Assembly (NCBI RefSeq): GCF_014645615.1
Contig: NZ_BMMB01000004.1
Location: forward strand, 248,001-312,000
DNA from: Paenibacillus hunanensis
Lineage (GTDB): Bacteria > Bacillota > Bacilli > Paenibacillales > Paenibacillaceae
Reading direction: 5' to 3'
Length of the DNA: 64,000 nucleotides
Shown here: in pieces, positions 18,929 to 27,651 of the stretch
Layout of the letters: the number at the start of each line of letters is the position of its first letter
Numbering within the stretch: position 1 is the stretch's first letter
Notes under the pieces: generated by a model
The model's input: the letters and a program-made list of their open reading frames with translations, nothing else
What the model was told of the DNA's origin: nothing
Databases searched by the model: none
Program-made: the position numbers and the translations under genes

Positions 18929-18975
18929 AAGACGGATTTTGCAGCCGGTAACGGTATTGTGAAATCCGTCTTTTC
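18929..18975 (+). terminator. Terminator of prsW
   Basis: AGACGGATTT pairs with AAATCCGTCT, about 22 nt apart, followed by TTTT. Confidence 0.7.
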
Positions 18976-19041
18976 ATATTATGTTAAGAAGTAAGCAGGC
19001 AATACGCTTGGTTCAAATTGACGGGTCGGGGAGTGCTTACG

Positions 19042-19686
19042 ATGGATTGGAGACAATCAGAGCGTTTATATCTGAATTTTGGAATAGGAGATGCAGGCGA
19101 GCCATCAGAGCTTTATGCTGCTGATATGACCCTCGTTGATCAGCAGTACATACATATCGGGCAGCTTACGAACACCCAGCAGCAGAAGCGAGCAGTCGAA
19201 CAGGGCCAGCTAGTAAGCGGCTTTATTACATTAACGGATGGAACGAAGCACTATTTTGATAGTGAGATTACACACTATGACGCCGGAGCAGAGACAGCTA
19301 TTTTGCGGCGTCCGCTAGATAATGAGCTGACGATTACACCAAGACGTCAGTATTTGCGTGTAAAGGCATCGATCGAGGTGGCAGTTAAGCAAGGAGAGCA
19401 TCGTTTTACAGCGATGACTTCTGAGGTGAGCGCAGGTAATCTGGTGCTGCTGCTTGAAAAAGGGCATCAGCTACGCAGTGGAGATGAGCTGGAATGCTGG
19501 CTATTGATCCATATGAAAAATGGAGCTATCGAGCATGTACCACTCGAAGCTGTCGTGCTGCATGCAGGAGACGGGAAGCAGGAATCGCCGCGCTGTAGAA
19601 TCGAATATACACTCCTTGCAGAGCCAGATCGGCAAAAGCTCATCCGCTATTGCTTTGAACGACAGTTTGATTTTCGGAATCCATAA
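19042..19686 (+). CDS. PilZ-domain protein, YcgR/DgrA-like flagellar brake
   Basis: A 214-residue protein with an N-terminal YcgR-like domain (about 1-95) and a C-terminal PilZ domain (about 98-205). RRQYLRV matches the c-di-GMP-binding RxxxR motif. The second motif, normally D/NxSxxG, reads EVSAGN and is degenerate, so nucleotide binding may be weakened. It stands immediately upstream of cmk, as dgrA (ypfA) does in B. subtilis, where it binds c-di-GMP and slows the flagellar motor. The ATG at 19042 follows GGGGAG; the TTG at 19018 has no RBS. Confidence 0.8.
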   Translation: MDWRQSERLYLNFGIGDAGEPSELYAADMTLVDQQYIHIGQLTNTQQQKRAVEQGQLVSGFITLTDGTKHYFDSEITHYDAGAETAILRRPLDNELTITPRRQYLRVKASIEVAVKQGEHRFTAMTSEVSAGNLVLLLEKGHQLRSGDELECWLLIHMKNGAIEHVPLEAVVLHAGDGKQESPRCRIEYTLLAEPDRQKLIRYCFERQFDFRNP

Positions 19687-19699
19687 GTAACAGGCGCTT

Positions 19700-19728
19700 T
19701 TGCATGTTAGTATCGACTGTGTTATAAT
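19700..19728 (+). promoter_or_regulatory. Putative cmk promoter
   Basis: TTGCAT (19700-19705), 17-nt spacer, TATAAT (19723-19728). Transcription would start near 19735, just before the hairpin at 19739. Confidence 0.6.
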
Positions 19729-19738
19729 TTGCTTGACG

Positions 19739-19759
19739 CAGGCTTCGCCTGTTTTTTTA
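19739..19759 (+). terminator. Short hairpin with seven Ts upstream of cmk
   Basis: CAGGC-TTC-GCCTG followed by TTTTTTT. It may simply terminate the PilZ gene, but it begins within a few bases of the predicted cmk transcription start. Confidence 0.7.
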
Positions 19760-19795
19760 TTGAAATGGAGTATAAGGTTGAGGGGGAGTTCCCGC

Positions 19796-20500
19796 TTGGA
19801 ACGCCAGGATTTGCAAAACAACGGGAAGATCAACATTGCAATTGATGGACCCGCCGGCGCGGGGAAAAGTACAATTGCCCGTAGAGTCGCTACGCGACTT
19901 GGCTACATTTATGTAGATACAGGAGCAATGTATCGCGCTGTAACATGGCATATGCTTCAATTAAATATTGAGCCTGACAATGCCGAAAACGTGCTTCAAG
20001 AAGCACAAAAACTGGTGATTGAATTAATACCCGATGAAAATGGGCAAAAAGTTCTGGTGAATGAGATTGATGTTACATCCGAGATCCGCACGCTTGCGGT
20101 GAATCGTAGTGTATCGCGATATGCACAAATTGAAGGCGTTCGCTTGCAGCTATCCACTATTCAACGTCATATGGCTTCACGCAAAGGTGTTGTAATGGAT
20201 GGCCGCGATATCGGCTCTCATGTGCTTCCGGATGCCGAACTAAAAATATTTATGACGGCAACCGTTCAGGAGCGTGCAAGACGTCGTTTTGCCGAAATGG
20301 ACGCTTCCGAAAGTATTACACTGGAGCAGCTGGAACAGGAGATTGCACAGCGTGATCAGCTCGACGAGCAGCGTGAATTCTCACCGCTTGTATGTGCAGA
20401 TGATGCGATCGTTTTGGATACAACAACGATGGGCATTGATGAGGTAGCAACGCGCATTTTGGAGCTTGCTCATACCGCAATGGCAGGGCAGACCCGATGA
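19796..20500 (+). CDS. cmk: Cytidylate kinase
   Basis: Phosphorylates CMP/dCMP with ATP. The P-loop IDGPAGAGKST is near the N-terminus, and VDTGAMYRAVTW, MDGRDIGSHVLPDAELKIFMTA and RRRFAEMD are typical. The TTG at 19796 is preferred because GGGGGAG lies 8 nt before it. The longer reading from 19700 would start inside the promoter/hairpin. This gives 234 residues, normal for the family. It overlaps plsC by 4 nt. Confidence 0.93.
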   Translation: MERQDLQNNGKINIAIDGPAGAGKSTIARRVATRLGYIYVDTGAMYRAVTWHMLQLNIEPDNAENVLQEAQKLVIELIPDENGQKVLVNEIDVTSEIRTLAVNRSVSRYAQIEGVRLQLSTIQRHMASRKGVVMDGRDIGSHVLPDAELKIFMTATVQERARRRFAEMDASESITLEQLEQEIAQRDQLDEQREFSPLVCADDAIVLDTTTMGIDEVATRILELAHTAMAGQTR

Positions 20501-21078
20501 CATTTTACCGATTCGCTCGTGCCGTTCTTCGTATTGTCTACAGGGTATTATTCAGAATAAAAATCATTGGAACCGAACACATTCCTGTTGAGGGTGGAGT
20601 ACTTCTGTGCTCAAACCATATCAGCTATCTGGACCCGCCGATTGTCGGCATTTTTATCAAGCGTCCAGTTCGCTTTATGGCGAAGGAGGAGCTGTTCAAG
20701 GTGCCAGTGCTAGGGCCAATCATTAACAAGCTGGGTGCCTTTCCAGTCAAGCGCGGAGGGATTAGTAAAGACTCGATCCGTACAGCGCTAACTGTACTTC
20801 GTGAAGGAGGTATCATGGGGATATTCCCCGAGGGTACTCGTAATTCACAAAGTGTAGCTGCGAAGAAGGGTGCAGCAGTATTCGCTCTACGGAGTGATGC
20901 AGCAGTGGTACCGGTCGCTATTATCGGACAGTACAAGCTGTTCAGCAAAATCAAGGTTGTCTACGGACCGCCTGTTGATCTGACTGCTTATAAAGGCAAG
21001 GAAGCAACAGGAACTGCCGAGGAAGCAACCGACAAAATTATGGCTGAGATTCGTCAGCTCATGAAGCAAAATCAATAA
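20497..21078 (+). CDS. plsC: 1-acyl-sn-glycerol-3-phosphate acyltransferase
   Basis: A 193-residue membrane-associated acyltransferase making phosphatidic acid from lysophosphatidate. The HX4D motif is in CSNHISYLDPP, the glycerol-3-P-binding motif is FPEGTRN, and VPVAI-type block IV follows. An N-terminal hydrophobic stretch anchors it. ATGA overlap with cmk. plsY, the preceding step in the pathway, lies about 3 kb downstream. Confidence 0.93.
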   Translation: MTFYRFARAVLRIVYRVLFRIKIIGTEHIPVEGGVLLCSNHISYLDPPIVGIFIKRPVRFMAKEELFKVPVLGPIINKLGAFPVKRGGISKDSIRTALTVLREGGIMGIFPEGTRNSQSVAAKKGAAVFALRSDAAVVPVAIIGQYKLFSKIKVVYGPPVDLTAYKGKEATGTAEEATDKIMAEIRQLMKQNQ

Positions 21079-21173
21079 TAAGTGTTTTGAACTCGGCAAA
21101 TGAAGCATGATTAAAATTGCTAGCATTTGTACAAGTTTAAATAAATGGGATTTGAATTGAGGAGGGTATTGAC

Positions 21174-22403
21174 ATGTCGGAAGAAAACAATAACCAAGAA
21201 ACTACCGAAGTTACTAACCAGGAGGCACTGGAGCAAGTGGTGTCTGTAAACAAAGGTGACACGGTTACCGGAACAATCGTCAAAATCGAAGATAATCAAG
21301 CTTATGTAAGTATTGGATATAAATATGACGGTATTATTCCAGTTCGTGAACTTTCATCAGTACACGTAGACAGCGCTGCTGATGCGGTACAGGTTGGACA
21401 AGAAGTAGAATGCAAGGTTGTCAGCATCAACGACGATAAAGAGAGCCTCGTTCTGTCCAAACGTGCAATCGATAGCGAAAACGCTTGGGAAACACTGGAA
21501 CAGCGTTTTGAAGCTGGTGAAGTATTCGAAGTTACTGTGTCTGACGTTGTAAAAGGCGGACTGGTAGCTGACGTTGGTGCTCGTGGATTCATTCCTGCAT
21601 CGATGGTAGAGCGTCATTTTGTAGAAGATTTCAGCGATTACAAAGGCCGCACACTGCGCGTTAAAGTAAAAGAGCTGGATCGCGAAAACAACAAAGTGAT
21701 TCTGTCCCAAAAAGACGTGCTGGAAGCTGAATACGAAGCGAACAAGCAATCCATCATGGAAAACCTGAAAGAAGGTCAAGAGCTGACAGGTACTGTACAG
21801 CGTCTGACTCAATTCGGTGCTTTCGTTGATGTAGGTGGCGTAGACGGTCTGGTACACGTATCCGAGATCGCTTGGACACATGTAGACAAACCAGCTGACG
21901 TACTGTCCGAAGGCGACGAAGTAAAAGTAAAAGTACTTCGCGTTGATCCGGAAAAAGGCAAAATCAGCCTGAGCATTAAAGCAGCTCAACCAGGTCCATG
22001 GGAATCTGCTGCTGACAAGTTCCACACAGGCGATGTTGTTACTGGTGAAGTAAAACGTCTGGTAACTTTCGGTGCGTTCGTTGAGATCGCTCCAGGTGTA
22101 GAAGGTCTGGTTCACATTTCCCAGATCTCCCACAAACACATCGGTACTCCGCAAGAAGTACTGGAAGAAGGACAAACCGTTACTGTAAAAGTATTGGATG
22201 TAAATCCTTCCGAAAAACGTGTTAGCCTGAGCATCAAAGAAACAGAAGAAGCACCAGCAGAAGAGCCAAAAGCACCACGCGAAAACAAATCCAAGGCTCC
22301 GAAGCAAGAAGAAATCAACAACCCTAACGTTTCCCTGAGCAACCAGGGCATGAACGTAACACTGGGCGACCTGTTCGGTGACAAACTAAGCAAATTTAAG
22401 TGA
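21174..22403 (+). CDS. rpsA: S1 RNA-binding domain protein, 30S ribosomal protein S1 homolog
   Basis: 409 residues with four S1 OB-fold repeats beginning about residues 27, 112, 198 and 283 (for example GTVQRLTQFGAFVDVGGVDGLVHVSE and GEVKRLVTFGAFVEIAPGVEGLVHIS). A charged, disordered tail and the conserved C-terminal NPNVSLSNQGMNVTLGDLFGDKL follow. This is the four-repeat Bacillota form (YpfD), shorter than the six-repeat proteobacterial S1, and probably assists translation of some mRNAs. Position after cmk is conserved. RBS GAGGAGGG. Confidence 0.9.
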   Translation: MSEENNNQETTEVTNQEALEQVVSVNKGDTVTGTIVKIEDNQAYVSIGYKYDGIIPVRELSSVHVDSAADAVQVGQEVECKVVSINDDKESLVLSKRAIDSENAWETLEQRFEAGEVFEVTVSDVVKGGLVADVGARGFIPASMVERHFVEDFSDYKGRTLRVKVKELDRENNKVILSQKDVLEAEYEANKQSIMENLKEGQELTGTVQRLTQFGAFVDVGGVDGLVHVSEIAWTHVDKPADVLSEGDEVKVKVLRVDPEKGKISLSIKAAQPGPWESAADKFHTGDVVTGEVKRLVTFGAFVEIAPGVEGLVHISQISHKHIGTPQEVLEEGQTVTVKVLDVNPSEKRVSLSIKETEEAPAEEPKAPRENKSKAPKQEEINNPNVSLSNQGMNVTLGDLFGDKLSKFK

Positions 22404-22407
22404 TAAA

Positions 22408-22470
22408 GAGCAAGCGCCCTCCTTGCTCGCCATGAACCGGAACGCTTCAATCCGGTTCACCTTCTTTTAA
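22408..22470 (+). terminator. Hairpin pair after rpsA
   Basis: GAGCAAG/CTTGCTC (22408-22414, 22422-22428) is followed by GAACCGGA/TCCGGTTC (22434-22441, 22450-22457) and a CTTCTTTT tract. The second hairpin is the likely terminator. A further GAGCAAGG copy near 22479 could pair with the same CTTGCTC arm. Confidence 0.6.
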
Positions 22471-22571
22471 AGGGAAAACGAGCAAGGAACCAAGCTCCAC
22501 ATTCACACCAATACACCTCCTGTATCCCGTCTACACTCATCCGAGCGCATACGACCCATACAGGTGATCAG

Positions 22572-22610
22572 CATAATCGGCGAATCCGAAAATGGGTTCG
22601 CCGATTATGT
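22572..22610. repeat. 16-bp hairpin in the rpsA-der intergenic region
   Basis: CATAATCGGCGAATCC and its near-perfect complement flank a 6-nt loop. There is no clean T-run, so its role (terminator, processing site or operator) is unclear. No gene is visible in 22404-22734. Confidence 0.5.
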
Positions 22611-22734
22611 GTTTATATGCATAAATTTCCTTTCAATATACGAAAATCGTAGTAAAACAGCATATTTGTTAGCCAACACAGGCGTTTTTTGCTATGATGG
22701 TTAACGGAAAGAACGAACAGGAGGAATTATACCT

Positions 22735-24057
22735 ATGGCAAGACCCGTAGTGGCAATCGTTGGCCGTCCCAATGTAGGGAAATCAACGATCTTTAACCGG
22801 ATGATCGGTGACCGGTTGGCAATTGTAGAAGACCGACCGGGAGTGACCCGTGACCGGATATATGGTACATCGGAATGGAATGGTAAGGCATTCAGTGTTA
22901 TTGATACCGGTGGTATTGAGGTAGACGGAGAAGATACGATGCTCAAGTCGATTCGCGTACAGGCAGAGCTGGCGATTGAAGAAGCAGATGTCATCGTATT
23001 TATGTGTGATGTAAAATCTGGACTGACGCAGTCGGATGAAGAAGTAGCGCAGATTTTGTACCGTTCAGGCAAACCGGTTATTGTTGCCGTTAACAAAGTA
23101 GACAATATGAACCGTATGAACGATATTTATGAGTTTTACAATGTAGGCTTTGGTGATCCGATTGGCGTGTCCGGTAGTCATGGTAGCGGTATGGGCGATC
23201 TGATGGATGAGATCGTAAACAAGCTGCCTGAGCTGGAAGACGATGAATACGATGATGATGTGATCAAGGTTGCTTTGATCGGTCGTCCAAATGTCGGCAA
23301 ATCCTCGCTTGTGAATGCGATTCTCGGTGAAGAACGCGTTATCGTTAGTAATGTAGCAGGTACAACACGTGATGCGATCGATACACCGTTTGAAAAAGAC
23401 GGTCAGCGTTATGTTCTGATCGATACCGCAGGTATGCGTAAACGTGGTAAAGTTTATGAAAATACCGAAAAATACAGCGTAATGCGTGCGATGAAAGCGA
23501 TCGAGCGAGCTGACGTTGTACTGATGGTTATCAACGGTGAAGAAGGAATTATCGACCAGGATAAACACGTGGCTGGTTATGCACATGAAGCAGGTAAAGC
23601 AGCGATCTTTGTCGTGAATAAATGGGATGTTGTTGAAAAAGATGATAAAACGATGCAGCGCTTTGAAACCACCATCCGTGATCACTTCCTCTTTATGTCG
23701 TATGCACCAATCGTCTTCCTGTCTGCATTGACCAAACAGCGTATTCATAAGCTGTTACCGGTTGTGAAGCAGGTAGCTGAGCAGCATGCGATGCGTATTC
23801 CTACGCATTTGCTGAATGATGTCGTATCGGATGCTATTGCGATCAACCCACCACCAACGGATAAAGGGAAGCGTCTGCGTATTAACTATGTGACCCAGGT
23901 TGCGGTGAAGCCGCCAACGATTATCGTATTTGTGAATGAGCCGGAAATGATGCACTTTTCCTATGAGCGATATCTGGATAACAAAATCCGTGCAGCCTTT
24001 GACTTCACAGGTACGCCGATTCGCCTCTTTACTCGACGCAAATCCTCGGAGGAATAA
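22735..24057 (+). CDS. der: Ribosome-associated GTPase Der (EngA)
   Basis: 440 residues with two tandem GTPase domains (P-loops GRPNVGKST near 10 and GRPNVGKSS near 182; NKVD and NKWD specificity motifs; DTGG and DTAG switch II) and a C-terminal KH-like domain. Essential for 50S subunit assembly. RBS GGAGGAATT upstream. Followed after 12 nt by plsY. Confidence 0.97.
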   Translation: MARPVVAIVGRPNVGKSTIFNRMIGDRLAIVEDRPGVTRDRIYGTSEWNGKAFSVIDTGGIEVDGEDTMLKSIRVQAELAIEEADVIVFMCDVKSGLTQSDEEVAQILYRSGKPVIVAVNKVDNMNRMNDIYEFYNVGFGDPIGVSGSHGSGMGDLMDEIVNKLPELEDDEYDDDVIKVALIGRPNVGKSSLVNAILGEERVIVSNVAGTTRDAIDTPFEKDGQRYVLIDTAGMRKRGKVYENTEKYSVMRAMKAIERADVVLMVINGEEGIIDQDKHVAGYAHEAGKAAIFVVNKWDVVEKDDKTMQRFETTIRDHFLFMSYAPIVFLSALTKQRIHKLLPVVKQVAEQHAMRIPTHLLNDVVSDAIAINPPPTDKGKRLRINYVTQVAVKPPTIIVFVNEPEMMHFSYERYLDNKIRAAFDFTGTPIRLFTRRKSSEE

Positions 24058-24069
24058 GGAGAGAAGCTC

Positions 24070-24693
24070 GTGATCTTATCTGTGTTGGCTATCATTATCA
24101 GTTATTTGCTAGGCTCCATCAGCTTTAGTCTTTTGATTGCCAAGGGCATCAAGGGTATCGATATTCGCGATCATGGTAGCGGCAATGCTGGCGCTACCAA
24201 TACATTGCGCGTGCTGGGTAAAGGGCCTGCTATTTTTGTACTGCTGCTGGATGCACTGAAGGGTGTAGCAGCGGTATGGATTGGCGTTGCGTTTAATGCA
24301 TCGCCGGATTACTGGGTACCAGCGCTGTGTGGTCTGGCAGCGATTTTGGGGCATAACTGGCCGATTTACTTTAATTTCCGTGGGGGTAAGGGAATTGCAA
24401 CGACAATTGGAGTACTGGCTACGCTATGTATCGTGCCGGCTCTGCTTGCGGGTGTGATTGCGATTGTATCGATCGTTATTACTCGTTACGTCTCCCTCGG
24501 TTCGTTGATCTTCGTTATATTAACTCCGATTGCACTGTTAATTATGGGCTATTCGGCACCGCTTGTTGTCGTTAGTATCGTAATCTGTGTACTTGGAATA
24601 TGGCGTCATCGCGCCAATATTGGACGCATTATGAAAGGCACAGAAAGTAAACTCGGCTCCAAGGGGAGCAAGGGAGGAACTGGCGTTGTCTGA
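24070..24693 (+). CDS. plsY: Glycerol-3-phosphate acyltransferase PlsY
   Basis: A 207-residue integral membrane enzyme that acylates glycerol-3-phosphate from acyl-phosphate, first step of phospholipid synthesis. Conserved motifs are GSGNAGATNTLR, GHNWPIYFNFRGGKGIAT and a C-terminal WRHRANIGRI. GTG start at 24070 behind AAGGAGA. It overlaps gpsA by 8 nt, pairing acyltransferase with the enzyme that makes its acceptor. Confidence 0.95.
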   Translation: MILSVLAIIISYLLGSISFSLLIAKGIKGIDIRDHGSGNAGATNTLRVLGKGPAIFVLLLDALKGVAAVWIGVAFNASPDYWVPALCGLAAILGHNWPIYFNFRGGKGIATTIGVLATLCIVPALLAGVIAIVSIVITRYVSLGSLIFVILTPIALLIMGYSAPLVVVSIVICVLGIWRHRANIGRIMKGTESKLGSKGSKGGTGVV

Positions 24694-25729
24694 TAAGGTG
24701 ACTGTTCTGGTAGCCGGAAGTTGGGGAACCGCACTTGCCTGTGTGCTAGCGGATAACGGATTTCAGGTATCGCTATGGACACGTACATCCGAACAGGCGG
24801 CAGAGATCAATACGAACCATCGTAATGATCGTTATTTGCCGGATGCGGAATTGCCTGCCAATATTACTGCAACCTCTGATCTGGAGGAAGCGATGAAGGG
24901 AACAGCTGCTGTCATTATCGTCGCCCCATCCAAAGCGATGCGCGACGTATGTAAGCAGTTGAAGCCTTACTATGAGCATGACATGCTGTGCGTGCATGCG
25001 ACAAAAGGCTTTGAAGTCGGTACACTCAAGCGGATGTCCACTGTCATTAGCGAGGAACTGGAAATGCCCGATCAGGATGTAGTGGTATTATCCGGTCCAA
25101 GTCATGCGGAGGAAGTCGTTAAGCGTATGCCAACGACTGTTGTTGTTGCTGCTGCGAATGAAAAAGCTGCCGCAGCTGCACAAACGCTATTTATGAATGA
25201 AGAATATTTTCGCGTTTATACCAATCGGGATACAACCGGAGTCGAGCTTGCAGGTGCACTGAAAAATATCATTGCACTTGGAGCTGGCTTATCGGATGGT
25301 CTTGGATTTGGCGATAATGCCAAGGCAGCGCTATTAACGCGTGGTCTGGCTGAGATGGTGCGTGTAGGTACTGTACTCGGTGCGAATCCGTTAACCTTTT
25401 CTGGATTGGCAGGTATTGGCGATCTGGTCGTAACCGGTACAAGTAAACACAGCCGTAACTGGCGTGCTGGCTATATGCTCGGTCAGGGAAAGTCACTCGA
25501 TGAAGTGATGGACTCGATGAATATGGTTGTAGAGGGTGTACGCAGTACACAGGCTGCACACGATATGTCACGCCATCATGAGGTGCAAATGCCGATTGCT
25601 GAGCAATTGTATCGTGTATTATTCGAACAGGCTGACCCGCGTACAGCTGTCGAGGCGTTAATGGGACGCGATCCGAAAAATGAAATGGAATCGATGAAGC
25701 TTGAAACCTGGAAGCAGTGGCATGCTTAA
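24686..25729 (+). CDS. gpsA: Glycerol-3-phosphate dehydrogenase [NAD(P)+]
   Basis: 347 residues; reduces dihydroxyacetone phosphate to sn-glycerol-3-phosphate. N-terminal Rossmann motif VLVAGSWGTALACVLADNG (the usual GxGxxG reads AGSWGT), SGPSHAEEV, catalytic Lys in GALKNIIALGAGLSDGL, and GLAGIGDLVVT. TTG start at 24686 behind GGAGG. Coupled to plsY. Confidence 0.96.
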   Translation: MSDKVTVLVAGSWGTALACVLADNGFQVSLWTRTSEQAAEINTNHRNDRYLPDAELPANITATSDLEEAMKGTAAVIIVAPSKAMRDVCKQLKPYYEHDMLCVHATKGFEVGTLKRMSTVISEELEMPDQDVVVLSGPSHAEEVVKRMPTTVVVAAANEKAAAAAQTLFMNEEYFRVYTNRDTTGVELAGALKNIIALGAGLSDGLGFGDNAKAALLTRGLAEMVRVGTVLGANPLTFSGLAGIGDLVVTGTSKHSRNWRAGYMLGQGKSLDEVMDSMNMVVEGVRSTQAAHDMSRHHEVQMPIAEQLYRVLFEQADPRTAVEALMGRDPKNEMESMKLETWKQWHA

Positions 25730-25768
25730 TACAATGCACTGCTAACGGCTGCGGAAGGAGAGAGTACA

Positions 25769-26383
25769 ATGACAAAGCCTGGTCATTCGCTGGCATTGCC
25801 ATCATCGTTACAACAGGCACTTGAGGAACTGACATCTGCGCTGCGTCAGTCTGCTCCGCAGACAGACTGGTTACTCGGCGGTAGCTGTAGCTTGTTGCTG
25901 CAAGGAATTGAGCTGGAGCAATCACCACGAGATATTGATCTGTATGCCGATGGTGCTGCCATCACATCATTGCATCATGCTTTGCAGCAGACGTTGACTG
26001 TGCTGGATGCTCCTGAGCTGAATGAAACACGGATGTATCGCTCCACACTTGGTCATTATGAAGCGAATGGATGTACAGTCGAGCTGGTTGGTGACTTTGA
26101 AGTGAGAGCGCGTGAATCATACTACCGTGTACATGTGGACAAGCTACTATATCCTGCTTCGGTAATCGTACAGGTAGGTTCCGTATCGATCCAGCTTATG
26201 CCACTTGCACATGAGCTTGTGTTCAATTTACTACGTGATCGCCCGGATCGTTATGAAGCGATCGCAAGGCATATTCAGCAGCAGCCGGAGGCGCATGAAG
26301 CGCTTATCAGGCAGTTGATTGCTCATAACGGCTTCCACCCCAATATGACTCAGCGCATTTTGCGTTTGACGGGTCTGGAGTGA
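25769..26383 (+). CDS. Nucleotidyltransferase-fold protein
   Basis: 204 residues. LLGGSCSLLLQG followed by SPRDIDLYAD fits the GG(S)-x-DxD signature of nucleotidyltransferase-like proteins (MNT/AbiEii-type). The third acidic residue is probably in CTVELVGDFE. RBS GGAAGGAGAG. It lies between gpsA and a ferredoxin gene in the slot where B. subtilis carries yphE-yphF-spoIVA. The substrate is unknown. Confidence 0.6.
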   Translation: MTKPGHSLALPSSLQQALEELTSALRQSAPQTDWLLGGSCSLLLQGIELEQSPRDIDLYADGAAITSLHHALQQTLTVLDAPELNETRMYRSTLGHYEANGCTVELVGDFEVRARESYYRVHVDKLLYPASVIVQVGSVSIQLMPLAHELVFNLLRDRPDRYEAIARHIQQQPEAHEALIRQLIAHNGFHPNMTQRILRLTGLE

Positions 26384-26392
26384 GGAGGCAGC

Positions 26393-26764
26393 ATGAATCC
26401 TACGTCTAAGGAAAAGGTAGTTTTTTTACCTGCGAACAAAACGATTCAGATTACACGTGGAACAACAGTGCTGCAAGCGGTTCGTCAGGCAGGCTTATCC
26501 TTGCCTGTGCGCTGTGATGGTCGTGCAGCCTGCCTGATGTGCAAAGTGCAGGTGGAACAGCCGCAGGAGGGACAACAGGACGGTTTATCCGACCCTTGCG
26601 AAGTAGAGCGTCGCAAGCTTGGAATCGATGGAGAACGCGCGCTGCGACTTGGTTGTCAGGCTCGCATTGTTGGCCCAGCGGTGATCCATTTGCCAGAGGA
26701 TCGTTTAAAACAGGCGATCCGTCGCCAAATGCAGCAGCAGGACGATGATTTGAGCGATTGGTAG
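26393..26764 (+). CDS. [2Fe-2S] ferredoxin-like protein
   Basis: 123 residues with a beta-grasp ferredoxin domain. Cluster ligands follow the plant/adrenodoxin pattern, CDGRAACLMC (C-X5-C-X2-C) plus a later Cys in LRLGCQARI. The C-terminus is basic and Gln-rich. RBS GAGGAGG, 9 nt after the previous gene. The partner redox enzyme is not evident from the context. Confidence 0.85.
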   Translation: MNPTSKEKVVFLPANKTIQITRGTTVLQAVRQAGLSLPVRCDGRAACLMCKVQVEQPQEGQQDGLSDPCEVERRKLGIDGERALRLGCQARIVGPAVIHLPEDRLKQAIRRQMQQQDDDLSDW

Positions 26765-26970
26765 CGGAAAATACGGCAAAATGCTTGAAATTACAGGGTG
26801 GCTGTATTACTATAGTTTTGTTCTGTTTGCCGCAGTCTGTGGCGGCTGAACTCCAATCGTACAATCCGCAACGTTTACGTATATTTCGTATTCAACGAAC
26901 CGTTTTCGTGCTCACGAAAATTAGAATCGTACGTGGCATTCATTAACTTTAATTCAGGAGGTGACAAGAC

Positions 26971-27243
26971 ATGAACAAAACGGATCTGATCACACAGGTT
27001 GTTGAAAAAACTGACCTGCAAAAGAAGGATGCAACAAAAGCAGTTGAAGCTGTTTTTGAAGCAATCGCTGACGCGCTGCAAAGCGGTGATAAAGTACAGC
27101 TGGTAGGATTTGGTAACTTTGAAGTTCGTGAGCGTTCCGCCCGTAAAGGACGTAACCCACAAACAGGTGAAGAAATCGAAATCCCAGCAAGCAAAATCCC
27201 GGCTTTCAAGCCTGGTAAAGCCTTGAAGGATGGAATTAAATAA
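26971..27243 (+). CDS. hup: DNA-binding protein HU
   Basis: A 90-residue histone-like protein that bends and compacts [48 protein letters not shown] and the C-terminal [11 protein letters not shown] are diagnostic. RBS AGGAGGTGA is optimal. In B. subtilis the corresponding hbs is preceded by spoIVA, which is not here. Confidence 0.97.
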   Translation: MNKTDLITQVVEKTDLQKKDATKAVEAVFEAIADALQSGDKVQLVGFGNFEVRERSARKGRNPQTGEEIEIPASKIPAFKPGKALKDGIK

Positions 27244-27266
27244 GTTGTACATATTCCATGTTCAGG

Positions 27267-27301
27267 AAAGGGACCGTGATCATATTGTTCACGGTCCTTT
27301 T
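27267..27301 (+). terminator. Terminator of hup
   Basis: GGACCGTGA pairs with TCACGGTCC, flanked by AAAG and TTTTG. Confidence 0.8.
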
Positions 27302-27417
27302 GTATGTATTCTTTTATCGATCATGCCTTGTATTTGCCGGAAGCGGAAGCCGGCTGTATGATAGAGAGGAAGCACGAGACGACTATCAATCCCGCTACAC
27401 GCGGAAGGAGGAACATC

Positions 27418-27651
27418 ATGGATTCGACCAATAATTACACCAACAGCGAATATGTTGTGATCAAAGCCAAAGATAACGGCGTACAAGTGATCGGTCTAAC
27501 ACGCGGACGCGACACACGCTTTCACCATACCGAAAAGCTGGATAAAGGCGAAATTCTAATCGTACAATTTACCGAAAACACATCCGCGATCAAAATCCGC
27601 GGCGACGCCGAAGTCCAGACGAAGCATGGCATCGTTAAAACAGAAGACTGA
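27418..27651 (+). CDS. mtrB: Tryptophan RNA-binding attenuation protein (TRAP)
   Basis: A 77-residue subunit of the 11-mer ring that, when loaded with tryptophan, wraps RNA carrying (G/U)AG triplets. The sequence matches B. subtilis MtrB closely, with [18 protein letters not shown] and TSAIKIRG. The RNA-contact residues correspond to Lys40, Lys59 and Arg61. ATG 27418 follows GGAGG; the longer reading upstream crosses the hup terminator and is unlikely. No folE (mtrA) precedes it as in B. subtilis. Its probable target is the trp leader at 38003. Confidence 0.96.
   Translation: MDSTNNYTNSEYVVIKAKDNGVQVIGLTRGRDTRFHHTEKLDKGEILIVQFTENTSAIKIRGDAEVQTKHGIVKTED

Noticed and set aside
21357..22307. 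A 316-codon open frame on the minus strand across the S1-type gene
   Set aside because: It mirrors the coding bias of the four-repeat S1 protein, has no RBS, and its translation is Phe/Tyr/Cys-rich without domain features.
23065..23748. A 227-codon minus-strand frame opposite der
   Set aside because: Antisense shadow of a certain gene; composition is unlike a real protein and no start signal is present.
27304..27417. A longer TRAP reading with 38 extra N-terminal residues
   Set aside because: It begins just after the hup terminator with no RBS, and the ATG at 27418 gives the family length.
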